From positions 1 to 64,000 of the IMG/VR virus record IMGVR_UViG_3300033571_003610: a DNA stretch of 64,000 nt, one strand, 5' to 3'. A program made the position numbers and the translations under genes. Shown piece after piece: positions 36,057 to 43,761 of this stretch. This stretch comes from a virus. The first letter of the stretch is position 1. Every line of letters starts with the position of its first letter. The notes below the pieces were generated by a model. That model was not told where the DNA came from. It ran no database searches and saw nothing but the letters and a program-made list of their open reading frames with translations.

Positions 36057-36570
36057 TAGATTTCTTAGATGATTTTTTAACTTTAGGTGGATCTAAATCG
36101 TCAGCTTGCTTGCGTAAGTCTTCTGCTTGCTTTTCAAACAGAGATGCTTGACGACGAAGATCGGATGCTAGTTTACTATTATCTAACACACCTTCAGTAG
36201 TATTAGGCTCATCACCATTCATGGCTGAAATCTGATTGTTGAGTTCCAACAAACTAATTTCAATATCAGGTCTAGGACGCATTGTGACTGCATCTGTTTT
36301 AACCTTCATTAACCATCCTTTTTGATGCATGGTGGTTAACATATTGGTGCCATCACTAAAGAACTGACGATTTGCATATTCATAAAAATCTAAGGCTTCC
36401 TGGGCTGTGATAGTTTCAACAGCATCCATTAAGTCGTCGTGGTACTTATCAGGTAAGGCGTCTGTGTCAACGACCAAACAATTAGTTGGTTCGTTTGGGA
36501 TTTGTCTAAAAACAACAAGTGCTCTATGACCTGTTGCATTTAAAACTCCCACGTGTCTGAGAAATTTCAT
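36043..36570 (-). CDS. hypothetical protein with coiled-coil tail
   Basis: A 175-residue protein. The first 100 residues form an alpha/beta domain (HRALVVFRQIP, CLVVDTDALP). Residues about 133-158 are a charged heptad-like coiled coil, followed by a Lys-rich end. The ATG at 36570 has GGAG 7 bases upstream. It may be a DNA- or nucleoid-associated phage protein, but nothing decides this. Confidence 0.6.
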   Translation of the reverse strand: MKFLRHVGVLNATGHRALVVFRQIPNEPTNCLVVDTDALPDKYHDDLMDAVETITAQEALDFYEYANRQFFSDGTNMLTTMHQKGWLMKVKTDAVTMRPRPDIEISLLELNNQISAMNGDEPNTTEGVLDNSKLASDLRRQASLFEKQAEDLRKQADDLDPPKVKKSSKKSNVVA

Positions 36571-36582
36571 CTTAGTCTCCAA

Positions 36583-36816
36583 TTACTGTACTTTTGCATC
36601 GGCAGGTACAGTTTCAGCCGGAGCTGCCGCTGGTGCGTTAGCTTCTGCTTCTGCCTTTTGTGCTTCTTGTTGCTTGGCAACTTCAGATAAGAAAGCCTGA
36701 ATACGCTCATAGCATTCGCCAACTGATTTAGCTTCTGCGGCCCTAAAGGCACCGCGTTGTACGGCGATGTCAATGATCTGAGCGGCCAATTGAATATCGG
36801 AAATTTGTAATTCCAT
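36583..36816 (-). CDS. small Ala/Pro-rich protein
   Basis: A 77-residue protein with a helical N-terminus (about 5-45) and an Ala/Pro-rich acidic tail. An AAGGAGA ribosome binding site stands 6 bases before the ATG. Function unknown. It lies just downstream of a late-like GCTAAATA motif. Confidence 0.6.
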   Translation of the reverse strand: MELQISDIQLAAQIIDIAVQRGAFRAAEAKSVGECYERIQAFLSEVAKQQEAQKAEAEANAPAAAPAETVPADAKVQ

Positions 36817-36870
36817 TTTAAAGTTCTCCTTGTTACTGTGTATGATTGCTACTGTTAAAGCTAGCTATAA

Positions 36871-36878
36871 TATTTAGC
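36871..36878 (-). promoter_or_regulatory. possible late-promoter motif (GCTAAATA)
   Basis: On the minus strand GCTAAATA precedes the gene at 36816 by 54 bases, in the only non-coding gap of this stretch (36817-36881). Its TAAATA core matches the virion-gene motifs. No good -35/-10 pair was found in the gap. Confidence 0.25.
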
Positions 36879-36881
36879 TTC

Positions 36882-37097
36882 TTAAGATGCTGGGTCATGA
36901 TCCAACACTTCGCTCCAAGTGCTGAGTTTGAGCAAAAAACTGTCTTCAGCTTCGTTGAGCTCTATTACTGCTTTTCCGTTTTCTGCATAAACGGAAAAAG
37001 GCCCTGTGGCATGCAGGGCCAGATAGTCTTTGGCTATCCAAATAATGTTGCTTAAATGATTTGGATCACGTGCGACAACGGTATGTCGATAGCTCAT
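36882..37097 (-). CDS. small hypothetical protein containing a terminator-like hairpin
   Basis: A 71-residue protein starting one base inside the stop of the VWA gene (TAATG), so probably translated by coupling. The frame has an ordinary alpha/beta pattern. Inside it, the minus strand forms a strong hairpin followed by five T's (37020-36995), so transcription through the gene may be limited. Function unknown. Confidence 0.5.
   Translation of the reverse strand: MSYRHTVVARDPNHLSNIIWIAKDYLALHATGPFSVYAENGKAVIELNEAEDSFLLKLSTWSEVLDHDPAS
36972..37020 (-). terminator. intragenic terminator-like hairpin with a second nested hairpin
   Basis: Reading the minus strand, GGCCCTG, a 7-base loop and CAGGGCC (37020-37000) give a perfect 7-bp GC-rich stem followed by TTTTT. 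The T tract is itself the first arm of a second perfect 10-bp hairpin (36998-36989 with 36981-36972). This is the form of an intrinsic terminator, yet it lies in a reading frame. Function untested. Confidence 0.55.
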
Positions 37098-38338
37098 TAA
37101 CTATGTTCATACTGTACCGTTACTCCGAAAGGTGCAGTAATGTCTCTGCCAGAATTGATAACCCAAAGGGTATCACAAAAGTCCTTGTCGCCCCATTCAC
37201 CGTAGGGATAACCGTCGGTAAAGACTACCAGTTGTTTGGGTTCCATGTCATGTTCTTTCATGTATTCCCAATTAACCATAAAGTCAGTACCGCCACCACC
37301 ACCGGGTTGGTAGCTACGAATGTCATCGCCTTGGTCAGAACTAAAGTTTTGGTCTGCGTGAATAGCAGTATCAAAACACCACACTCGAATGTTCCAAGCA
37401 TCGTAGTTATCCATAATGCCTTTAACTTCGCTGAGGAAATCTCGAATCATTTCTTCCGAAATACTACCCGAAGTGTCAATGGCAACGTGTACGTTAACTT
37501 CTTCGCCAGGCAACATGCCAGGCAGTACAGCACCGGTATGCCATGCTTTACGGCTAGGACGAGTAAACGAATAGTCGTTACGGATCATACTTTCCAATTG
37601 AATACGCAACAGGTCTTTCCAGTTAAGTTTTGGAGCAGTAAGTTCTTGGATCATGCGAGCAACAGCCGCTGGGACTTTGCCTGCGCCTGCGGCCTGCGCG
37701 GCTTGCAGTACAGCATTTTTAATTTCGTCTTGCAGAGCCTTGCGTTCTTCTTCTGACATTTTGCCAGCGCCTGGCATTACAACTTCAATACCTTGGCCTT
37801 CACCTTCCTTGCCGCTACCGTCAGCAGTAAGGTCAATGTGCATGTCCAGCGGCATTTTAATAGTAACAGCATCTTCCATGAGCTTGTCATAGATCTGTTC
37901 AGTAGTCATATCTGCATATTTACGATCCAGCAAGATATCTACTTTACGAATAACGTCGCCGATCTTGTCGCGCTCAAGAATGAGGTTAATAACGTAATCA
38001 CCTGCCATGTTCCACACTTGAGGATTTCTGTCGCCGCGTCGGATCATGTGCTCAAAAACGCAATGCATGACTTCGTGACCAATAAGGAACATTAGTTCGC
38101 CATCACTTAGTGCATGAACAAAGTCTTTGTTAATGAACAGATTGCGACCGTCAACAGCCGCAGTAGGAATACGATCGGTAGCGTCTACAATTTTAAGACG
38201 AGTAGCAAGGTTACCAAAGAAGGGATGTTGGAGCAAGAGTTTGACACGTGCCTTGGTAACACGGTCTTTGATCTTTTCCCAAGGAAGATTACATTTGGGA
38301 AAAGTCTGCGAAGTTTTGTGTTCTGATTGTGTAGTCAT
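37097..38338 (-). CDS. VWA-domain protein with HExxH zinc motif
   Basis: A 413-residue protein of the VWA-like metallopeptidase group that pairs with MoxR ATPases. The zinc-protease-like motif HEVMH is at 88-92 within a helical domain. The C-terminal VWA domain has the metal-site motif DTSGS at 288-292, and a GGGGGTDF loop near 350. An acidic linker (about 172-200) joins them. With the MoxR ATPase upstream it should form a chaperone or remodelling pair. Its own promoter lies at 38368-38396. Confidence 0.85.
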   Translation of the reverse strand: MTTQSEHKTSQTFPKCNLPWEKIKDRVTKARVKLLLQHPFFGNLATRLKIVDATDRIPTAAVDGRNLFINKDFVHALSDGELMFLIGHEVMHCVFEHMIRRGDRNPQVWNMAGDYVINLILERDKIGDVIRKVDILLDRKYADMTTEQIYDKLMEDAVTIKMPLDMHIDLTADGSGKEGEGQGIEVVMPGAGKMSEEERKALQDEIKNAVLQAAQAAGAGKVPAAVARMIQELTAPKLNWKDLLRIQLESMIRNDYSFTRPSRKAWHTGAVLPGMLPGEEVNVHVAIDTSGSISEEMIRDFLSEVKGIMDNYDAWNIRVWCFDTAIHADQNFSSDQGDDIRSYQPGGGGGTDFMVNWEYMKEHDMEPKQLVVFTDGYPYGEWGDKDFCDTLWVINSGRDITAPFGVTVQYEHS

Positions 38339-38367
38339 TTGTATAGTGCTCCTAACTATTTAATGCT

Positions 38368-38396
38368 AGTATACATTATTTTGAGTTTACTGTCAA
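38368..38396 (-). promoter_or_regulatory. sigma-70-type promoter
   Basis: TTGACA (38396-38391), 17-base spacer, TATACT (38373-38368) on the minus strand, 30 bases before the VWA gene start. It immediately follows the terminator of the MoxR gene, so the pair is separately controlled. Confidence 0.8.
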
Positions 38397-38400
38397 TACC

Positions 38401-38432
38401 AAAAAAAGGACGGGCACCGAAGTGCCACGTCC
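38401..38432 (-). terminator. intrinsic terminator after the MoxR gene
   Basis: On the minus strand a GGACGTGGCAC arm, TTCG loop and GTGCCCGTCC arm (one bulged base) are followed by seven T's. It begins 12 bases after the stop codon of the MoxR gene. The UUCG loop and T tract make it a classic terminator. Confidence 0.9.
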
Positions 38433-38443
38433 AGGAGCAATCA

Positions 38444-39523
38444 TTAGTTACCGATATCGATAACAAGGTGTGCATACTTCTTAAAGAACTCAGGGAAGTT
38501 CTTGAGCTTCTTGTGCTCAAAGGGTAGTGCATGAGTCTTCAATGCAGTATGGGCACCCATAATAACCATCTCAGGTTCGAAATTATCCATCATGTATTGG
38601 ATAAAGTGTTCGCACATGGGATGCCAGTCAGTAAGGTTACCTGCCTTCTTGGCATTTTGGTAAGCGTCAACAAGTTCATAGCACAGGCTAGCAGTCAGCG
38701 AGTACATAGCAGACACTTCTTTGACCTTCAAGTCCTTGACCTTACCTGCAAGAATGTCAGTAGGGTTAGGCAGTTTGCTAGCAACCTTGCGGTGTGCCAT
38801 AAACTTAATAGCAAGGCCTTCACCAACGCAACCTGCAACAATGTCAGTTTGCGTAGACTCGGTAAGTGTGCTGTCAAGCAGGTCGCTGACGAAGCTCCAT
38901 GAGCGAGGAGTAGCAAACGAACGATCGTGTTGAGCAGGATCGAAGTTATACAGGTCGCCCTTGGCAAAGCTCAGGTAACCAACCACATCGGAGTCGATGC
39001 GATTAGCCAAAGCCCACTTTTGCCAATCTTCAAAGTCCACGCGAAGTTCAATGTGAACGAAACGGTTAGCCAGCGGGCTAGGCATACGATAAGTAACACC
39101 CTTGTCTGACATGCGGTTACCAGCGGCAACGATGCCAACACCTTTAGGCAGTTTATAAGTACCAACACGGCGGTTAAGAACCAACTGATAGGCCGCGGCC
39201 TGAACAGCAGGAGCCGCACTAACAAGTTCATCTAGAAACAGGATGTCGCTGGCTTCTTCGTCAGTAGGCAGTTCTGCGGGAGGTGCCCACGACATAGTGT
39301 TTTCGGTAGAGTTGTAATAAGGGATACCTTTAATGTCAGTAGGTTCCCACAAGTTCAAACGAACGTCCGTTACGGGACGATTATCTTCTTGTGCAAGCTC
39401 TGCAATGAGGTCGGACTTACCGATGCCGGGAGGACCCCAGATCATAACAGGGCGGCCTTTGGCCAATGCTTTGCGAATAATAACTTTCGCTTCGCTAATC
39501 TTAACAGTACGACTCTCAGCCAT
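38444..39523 (-). CDS. MoxR-type AAA+ ATPase
   Basis: A 359-residue AAA+ protein of the MoxR type. Walker A is GPPGIGKS at 30-37, Walker B ILFLDEL at about 94-100 and sensor motif AAGNR near 151-155. MoxR ATPases remodel or help assemble protein complexes and act with VWA proteins such as the one encoded next. The gene has its own promoter at 39566 and terminator at 38401. MoxR-VWA pairs are known in bacteria and some large phages; the phage target is unknown. Confidence 0.9.
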   Translation of the reverse strand: MAESRTVKISEAKVIIRKALAKGRPVMIWGPPGIGKSDLIAELAQEDNRPVTDVRLNLWEPTDIKGIPYYNSTENTMSWAPPAELPTDEEASDILFLDELVSAAPAVQAAAYQLVLNRRVGTYKLPKGVGIVAAGNRMSDKGVTYRMPSPLANRFVHIELRVDFEDWQKWALANRIDSDVVGYLSFAKGDLYNFDPAQHDRSFATPRSWSFVSDLLDSTLTESTQTDIVAGCVGEGLAIKFMAHRKVASKLPNPTDILAGKVKDLKVKEVSAMYSLTASLCYELVDAYQNAKKAGNLTDWHPMCEHFIQYMMDNFEPEMVIMGAHTALKTHALPFEHKKLKNFPEFFKKYAHLVIDIGN

Positions 39524-39565
39524 TTGTTGCTCCTAAATAAAACAAAAAGTGTTGTTGAAGTATGT

Positions 39566-39594
39566 ATTATACATTTAAATGTATTTTCTGTCAA
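39566..39594 (-). promoter_or_regulatory. sigma-70-type promoter
   Basis: TTGACA (39594-39589), 17-base spacer and TATAAT (39571-39566), a full consensus promoter, 43 bases before the MoxR start. A GGAGCAACAA ribosome site precedes the ATG. Confidence 0.9.
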
Positions 39595-39612
39595 TTCAAT
39601 TTCTTAAACTGA

Positions 39613-39640
39613 CAGAAAATACAGGGGCCTAGCCCCTGTA
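39613..39640 (-). terminator. intrinsic terminator
   Basis: TACAGGGGC, a TAG loop and GCCCCTGTA form a perfect 9-bp stem on the minus strand followed by TTTTCTG. It follows the 77-residue gene by 3 bases and precedes the MoxR promoter. Confidence 0.85.
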
Positions 39641-39643
39641 TAT

Positions 39644-39877
39644 TTAGGCGCTGGCCGCGTCTTTTTCTGCCTCAGTGGCATTGGGCATCACTTTATCCAA
39701 GTGACCCTCAGCACGGATCTCAGCCTTGGTCATTGCGCGGGGCAACTCCACAAAGTTGACATCAGTGTGGCCATTCTTCATCAGCACTTTGATGCGGGTT
39801 GCATCATTAGTGAAGCGGGCCTTAACCTTGCCCTTAAGAGTAGAAACACCAACGTAAGTAAACGTTTTATTAGACAT
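39644..39877 (-). CDS. small hypothetical protein
   Basis: A 77-residue basic protein (VKARFTNDATRIKVLMKNG) with an Ala/Glu-rich end. It has its own promoter (39928) and terminator (39613), so it is a single-gene unit. AGGAG lies 7 bases before the ATG. Function unknown; the layout suits an early host-takeover protein. Confidence 0.65.
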   Translation of the reverse strand: MSNKTFTYVGVSTLKGKVKARFTNDATRIKVLMKNGHTDVNFVELPRAMTKAEIRAEGHLDKVMPNATEAEKDAASA

Positions 39878-39904
39878 ATATGACTCCTGTCATTGTTGAA
39901 AAAT

Positions 39905-39921
39905 TGTAGCACCTTGCTACA
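39905..39921 (-). promoter_or_regulatory. 5' leader hairpin
   Basis: TGTAGC, a 5-base loop and GCTACA are placed at the expected start of the transcript from the promoter at 39928, followed by ATTTTT. It could protect the 5' end of the message or attenuate it. A similar GCTAC/GTAGC stem stands before folE (53503). Confidence 0.45.
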
Positions 39922-39927
39922 GCCATT

Positions 39928-39956
39928 ATGTTACTATCAAATCGAATTCCTGTCAA
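39928..39956 (-). promoter_or_regulatory. sigma-70-type promoter
   Basis: TTGACA (39956-39951), 17-base spacer, TAACAT (39933-39928). The -35 is consensus and the -10 weaker. It drives the 77-residue gene. Confidence 0.65.
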
Positions 39957-39997
39957 TTGATTTTGGAGAAATTGATTAGACAGCAACATAAATTCTT

Positions 39998-40342
39998 TTA
40001 ATCCAAACGGCTTCCGGAATAGGCCCGGAATCCATATTTTTCGAACACTCGAGCGGCCGCAAAGGCACCTGCTTCTTTAGTGTCGACATTTTGGACGGGA
40101 AGTTCGGAAGGGTTCCAAAGACTGAAACACTTCTTGTAATCACTACGCTCGACACCTGCGGCTTTGAGCATCTTACCCAGTCGGGTATTGCCACGCACAC
40201 CGTAAATGTCGACCCAGGCAAAGCCACAGGCAAATTGGTCTTGGCCACTGAGCTTTTCGTTGAAAAACTTAGTAGCGGCGTCGCGAGCAGCCTGTTTGGC
40301 TTCTGCAACGATAGTATTAACTTGCTCTTGGGTGTAATCCAT
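39998..40342 (-). CDS. hypothetical protein
   Basis: A 114-residue protein with an Ala-rich N-terminal helix and a CGFAWVDIYGVRG segment near 38-50 that I have the impression of meeting in other phages as a protein of unknown function. AGGAGTCC stands before the ATG at 40342; upstream in-frame ATGs lie in the promoter. Expressed from 40373. Confidence 0.65.
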   Translation of the reverse strand: MDYTQEQVNTIVAEAKQAARDAATKFFNEKLSGQDQFACGFAWVDIYGVRGNTRLGKMLKAAGVERSDYKKCFSLWNPSELPVQNVDTKEAGAFAAARVFEKYGFRAYSGSRLD

Positions 40343-40372
40343 TATGGACTCCTGTTTTGTTAGCATATCAAT

Positions 40373-40401
40373 ATTATACAATTAATTGGATTTATTGTCA
40401 A
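40373..40401 (-). promoter_or_regulatory. sigma-70-type promoter
   Basis: TTGACA (40401-40396), 17-base spacer, TATAAT (40378-40373); the spacer resembles those at 40832, 43762, 44533 and 44812. Confidence 0.9.
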
Positions 40402-40570
40402 CCGTTTTTAGACCCAGTACGCCCGCGGCCATAATTGCCAGCCCGGACACGCTGACTAGCAGGCCGGACAATAGTTCCAAATTATCCATAGAGTTTTCCA
40501 CACCACCGACACCAAAGCCGGTAGTCAGGAGACCCACCATAACCAAAAACATAGCACTACGCTCGGTCAT
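40382..40570 (-). CDS. small membrane protein
   Basis: A 62-residue protein with two hydrophobic segments (about residues 4-20 and 32-50) separated by a polar loop, consistent with a small inner-membrane protein. It starts one base after the stop of the upstream gene and its end overlaps the next promoter's spacer. A holin-like or defence role is possible but not shown. Confidence 0.5.
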   Translation of the reverse strand: MTERSAMFLVMVGLLTTGFGVGGVENSMDNLELLSGLLVSVSGLAIMAAGVLGLKTVDNKSN

Positions 40571-40571
40571 T

Positions 40572-40802
40572 TTAGTCCCAATTCTTTTTATTGCCAAATT
40601 GTTCGTTGTACTGATAGCCTGCAAGATAGGCTTGAATTTCCTCAGGGGTCATTTGCTCTTGGCTGACACGTTCAGACGTGCCCGTGCCGCCCACGTAAAA
40701 ATGAGGGTCTCGGCCACGCCCGTAGTAACTGTCTGCCGAACCGCGGTCAAAAGGTCCACCGTGGCGTTCGTCATAATTCTTACGAGTTTCTGTAGTAATC
40801 AT
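40572..40802 (-). CDS. conserved small phage protein
   Basis: A 76-residue protein with a DERHGGPFDRGSADSYYGR core (about 11-29) followed by a PHFYVGG segment and a C-terminal helix. By memory this Gly/Asp/Arg/Tyr-rich core recurs in small proteins of many phages, function unknown. It is transcribed from the promoter at 40832. Confidence 0.7.
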   Translation of the reverse strand: MITTETRKNYDERHGGPFDRGSADSYYGRGRDPHFYVGGTGTSERVSQEQMTPEEIQAYLAGYQYNEQFGNKKNWD

Positions 40803-40831
40803 TTACGATCCTTTTTTGTTACTATGCCAAT

Positions 40832-40860
40832 ATTATACAATAAATTGAATTAATTGTCAA
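40832..40860 (-). promoter_or_regulatory. sigma-70-type promoter
   Basis: TTGACA (40860-40855), 17-base spacer, TATAAT (40837-40832). The -35 overlaps the stop of the upstream GIY-YIG-like gene. Confidence 0.9.
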
Positions 40861-41269
40861 CCAATTTTTCGGGCTCAAACCACTCCAAAAAGTCTTCGCA
40901 GTTATTCATAGTTAAGGGCACAAACTCCTTGGGTGCTTCTACTAGTTTAATAAAGTGTTCAGTTTTAAGTTCTTCGACAAAGGCTAAGATGTCTTTAATG
41001 TCAATGTCGCCGATCCATTCGCTGAGCCCTGCTTCTGCGCTGGCAATCTTGTGTTTAAATTGTTGCTTGATTTTCTTTTCGGCTTCTTTAACATCAATGT
41101 CTTCGCCGATCCAAAGACAAATAAACTCTTCGGTATAAACAGGACCCACGGCCTGTTGGTATGCCGCAAGACGAGTACGAATCTTGTCTAGTGCGGCAAT
41201 ACCAATCTTGAAGTCCCGAGGCTTTTTAACCCCCGGGCACTTGCGAAGATAAAGTCCGTAAGGTCTCAT
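40850..41269 (-). CDS. possible GIY-YIG-like (T5orf172 type) protein
   Basis: A 139-residue protein with GLYLRKCPG near 5-13, FKIGIAALDKIRTRLAAYQ near 20-38 and a later CLWIGEDIDVKEAEK helix, the order seen in T5orf172/MUG113 domains related to GIY-YIG nucleases. The first Tyr and the K-I-G strand are present. It shares an ATGA overlap with the ParB-like gene, which suggests that the two act together. Nuclease activity is not proven. Confidence 0.5.
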   Translation of the reverse strand: MRPYGLYLRKCPGVKKPRDFKIGIAALDKIRTRLAAYQQAVGPVYTEEFICLWIGEDIDVKEAEKKIKQQFKHKIASAEAGLSEWIGDIDIKDILAFVEELKTEHFIKLVEAPKEFVPLTMNNCEDFLEWFEPEKLVDN

Positions 41270-42372
41270 TTTACAGGATAAGTCGCTTCAGGTTGACTCA
41301 ACTTGTGCTTAGTGCCATGCTTCATATAAGTCAGCACAAGACCACTAGTAACTACAACGGGGTGAGCACCCAAGCTACCAAAATGGTCTTCAAACTGCTC
41401 CTTAAGACGAGTGTGGACTTTTTCACTTTGTCCATAGACCTTTTTCAAGATAGCGCCAAACTCTGTGTCAAAACTTGAAGGCAAAAGTTTGCCTGTTTGC
41501 ACTTCGGTCTGTTGGAACAGTCGAGCCATTGCCAGCATCATAATACCGCGAACTTCTTCTTTAGGCCAAGTGTCACGATGAAACTTCAAACTACGTGCAA
41601 GGTAAATGCCTTTGATGCCTGAACTGGCCTGTACAAGATCGTAAGCGCCGTACAAGTGTTCGATGTGACTAATGTCGCCGGCTTTGCTACTGGCTCGCTT
41701 AACCTGACAGTTATTAGCGTCGACAATGTTTTGTACCATCACTGCTTCAGGCTCGCCGCACTCTACACTGATCATGTGTGCATCGTAATTACCAACAGGT
41801 CGCTTGTTTTTCTTATTAATAGTCAAGAAGCTACGACCTGCTTTCAAGATAAGAATTTTTTCAGCTTCAGCAAGACTATGCTCGTTGTCGATTTCTGCTT
41901 CGGTGTACCATACTGGAATATGGGTCCAACCCATACGCTCACAGACACGAGTAGTATGGTGTCCGTCCCAAAGTAGGTATTTGCCAGTTTTAGGATCCTT
42001 GATAGCACAAGGCACAATAATCATGTCAGGCTGAAAATCGACTTCAATCTTTTCTACGTGATTAGGTGCTACATCTCGTTGAAATCGAGGGTCAATGCCA
42101 ACATCATCCATCGGTGCCCACGCAAATTGCGGCACACCTAAATTGCGAGGGTCGATACTCAAACGAGGAATAGCACTAGGGCCTAGTACAGCACTAATGG
42201 CTTCCCCAATATCCTTGTTAGGAATAATGCCATTAGTATAATTACGAGCCATTGTACGCAAATCAATAGCCGCATCTTCCATTTCGAATGGAACAGCATA
42301 GTTAGAAAGAAACGCTCGAATGCGTTGCTCTTTCTGTTTAGTCTTGCTGAGCTTGGTTACTTTGGTTTTCAT
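41266..42372 (-). CDS. ParB/sulfiredoxin-like protein
   Basis: A 368-residue protein with a ParB-like core: PRFQRD near 95-100 and LLWDGHHTTRVCERMGW near 132-148, where the G-H-H-T-R motif corresponds to the ParB/Srx G-x-H-R nucleotide site. Such domains hydrolyse CTP or act as nucleases or phosphotransferases in phages. The C-terminal half is helical with no recognised motif. The ATG at 42372 follows an ATG at 42378 in frame. Confidence 0.7.
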   Translation of the reverse strand: MKTKVTKLSKTKQKEQRIRAFLSNYAVPFEMEDAAIDLRTMARNYTNGIIPNKDIGEAISAVLGPSAIPRLSIDPRNLGVPQFAWAPMDDVGIDPRFQRDVAPNHVEKIEVDFQPDMIIVPCAIKDPKTGKYLLWDGHHTTRVCERMGWTHIPVWYTEAEIDNEHSLAEAEKILILKAGRSFLTINKKNKRPVGNYDAHMISVECGEPEAVMVQNIVDANNCQVKRASSKAGDISHIEHLYGAYDLVQASSGIKGIYLARSLKFHRDTWPKEEVRGIMMLAMARLFQQTEVQTGKLLPSSFDTEFGAILKKVYGQSEKVHTRLKEQFEDHFGSLGAHPVVVTSGLVLTYMKHGTKHKLSQPEATYPVK

Positions 42373-42384
42373 CAACATAATATA

Positions 42385-42699
42385 TTAGTTAAAAATTTCT
42401 GCAAGGTCTTCGTCATCCCAAAAGTAGCCCTGTCCGGGCTCATATTTGTTTTGGCTCAGTTCATCGAATGTTTCTCCGTTGTAGTATCTTTGGATAACCA
42501 TTCGCCATCGTTCTTCAGGATGGTCTACTAGCTCAAAGCCATCAACTCGTCCATAGCCATCATAAGTGCCTGTAATGCGGTCGCCGTTTTTAAACAGCAC
42601 TACAACCTGACTGGCAAAACCAAACGGGCCTGCGCCCACGGCATATTCACTCATCACAGGCTTTTGTGTTTTTGCACATTGCCAACTAAAGAATCCCAT
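42385..42699 (-). CDS. conserved small phage protein
   Basis: A 104-residue protein that begins MGFFSWQCAKTQK, a start common to a family of T4-like phage proteins of unknown function. A GTYDGYGRVDG strand-turn occurs near 44-54. Acidic C-terminus. AGGAGC precedes the ATG by 6 bases. Confidence 0.7.
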   Translation of the reverse strand: MGFFSWQCAKTQKPVMSEYAVGAGPFGFASQVVVLFKNGDRITGTYDGYGRVDGFELVDHPEERWRMVIQRYYNGETFDELSQNKYEPGQGYFWDDEDLAEIFN

Positions 42700-42708
42700 G
42701 ATAGCTCC

Positions 42709-43011
42709 TTACAGTTTAATATTAGTAACGTAAAGGTTTTTAATAACCTTATCTAGAAGTTCTTTTGACTTAGTACTTCCTGCGCCATAGATTTCAAAAT
42801 CTTTGAACAGCATAGTAACAGCCGCTCGAGCGGACTCCTGATCTTCGCCTCGATTATAAGCCATCCTAAGACGATTGTTAAGATAGGATGCTACTTTTTC
42901 AATTACAATCCTGGGGAACTGGTCAGTTTTAAGTCCCCACTGGTCGGCTGAAAAATTTACGGCGGCCGCCGACCTAACAACTAAGTTAGGATGCGGTTTT
43001 CTAATGTTCAC
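42709..43011 (-). CDS. hypothetical protein
   Basis: A 100-residue basic, helical protein with no recognised motif, coupled to the next gene by an ATGA overlap. Confidence 0.6.
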   Translation of the reverse strand: MNIRKPHPNLVVRSAAAVNFSADQWGLKTDQFPRIVIEKVASYLNNRLRMAYNRGEDQESARAAVTMLFKDFEIYGAGSTKSKELLDKVIKNLYVTNIKL

Positions 43012-43235
43012 GAGTTTACCGTTTGAAACGGACTAAGTTCTTCAGAAACTAAGTCTTTAATCAAACGCTCCTGTGCGTCAGGCTTCCACTGATCAAACGG
43101 TCTAATACTTTGATCCGCAATCCACTGGAACACGATTTCCTTAGGACAGCCAAGCTCTCGAGCAATTTGTCCGGCATTAAGGCCTTCAATAAACAACTGC
43201 TCGATGTCGTAACTGAGATCTTTCATTGCACCCAT
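43008..43235 (-). CDS. small helix-turn-helix protein
   Basis: A 75-residue protein with a classic HTH at about residues 10-34 (IEQLFIEGLNAGQIARELG then a recognition helix), indicating DNA binding. I chose ATG 43235 because GGGAG stands 7 bases upstream; the longer open frame covers the neighbour gene in another frame. It may regulate the many promoters nearby, but that is inference. Confidence 0.65.
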   Translation of the reverse strand: MGAMKDLSYDIEQLFIEGLNAGQIARELGCPKEIVFQWIADQSIRPFDQWKPDAQERLIKDLVSEELSPFQTVNS

Positions 43236-43236
43236 A

Positions 43237-43731
43237 TTAACTCCCGGTAGAAAGGTTAAGAACTTTAGAGTCGGCCTTAGTAGGCTTGAACTGCTCAATA
43301 AAGATATGATGAGCATCACCACTGTCGCGAATAGCGGCATTAGCGGCAACATACAAAGCGGCCCAAGTGGAACCCATAATTTCTTTTGTAACAGGCTTGT
43401 CACCCCAGTGATCTTTGTAAACCACATGAGTAGCACCTTCAAAGGGGTGGCGGTCAGCAAGATTGTCTACTTCGTAGATGCTCCAGGTGCTATGGTCTAG
43501 ACCCAACTGAGCCTTGACATCGTCGTAGTGGTTGCTTTTTGTTTCAAATGCCTTGTGGTCTTGCTCGTAAGCACCTTTAAGGCTGTCACGCAGAGTCTTG
43601 GCAATCTGCTCCAACTTCTGACCTTCATAGACATTGCCGTTGAGCAATTTATTAACCATGCAATCTAATTCCCAAAGACCGTTATGCAGGGTCTTGAATT
43701 CTTCAGCAGTAAGGGTGGGGCTACAATTCAT
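43237..43731 (-). CDS. hypothetical protein
   Basis: A 164-residue acidic protein with helical N-terminal half and a WGDKPVTKEIMGSTWAALYVAAN segment split over residues about 107-131 in the second half. AAGGAG precedes the ATG and the promoter at 43762 drives it. Function unknown. Confidence 0.65.
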   Translation of the reverse strand: MNCSPTLTAEEFKTLHNGLWELDCMVNKLLNGNVYEGQKLEQIAKTLRDSLKGAYEQDHKAFETKSNHYDDVKAQLGLDHSTWSIYEVDNLADRHPFEGATHVVYKDHWGDKPVTKEIMGSTWAALYVAANAAIRDSGDAHHIFIEQFKPTKADSKVLNLSTGS

Positions 43732-43761
43732 TGTGAACTCCTTTTGTTAAGCAATGTCAAT

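Noticed and set aside
43008-43460. 150-residue version of the helix-turn-helix gene with a hydrophobic N-terminus resembling membrane helices
   Set aside because: The extra part is the neighbouring gene read in another frame; the ATG at 43235 has its own ribosome site.
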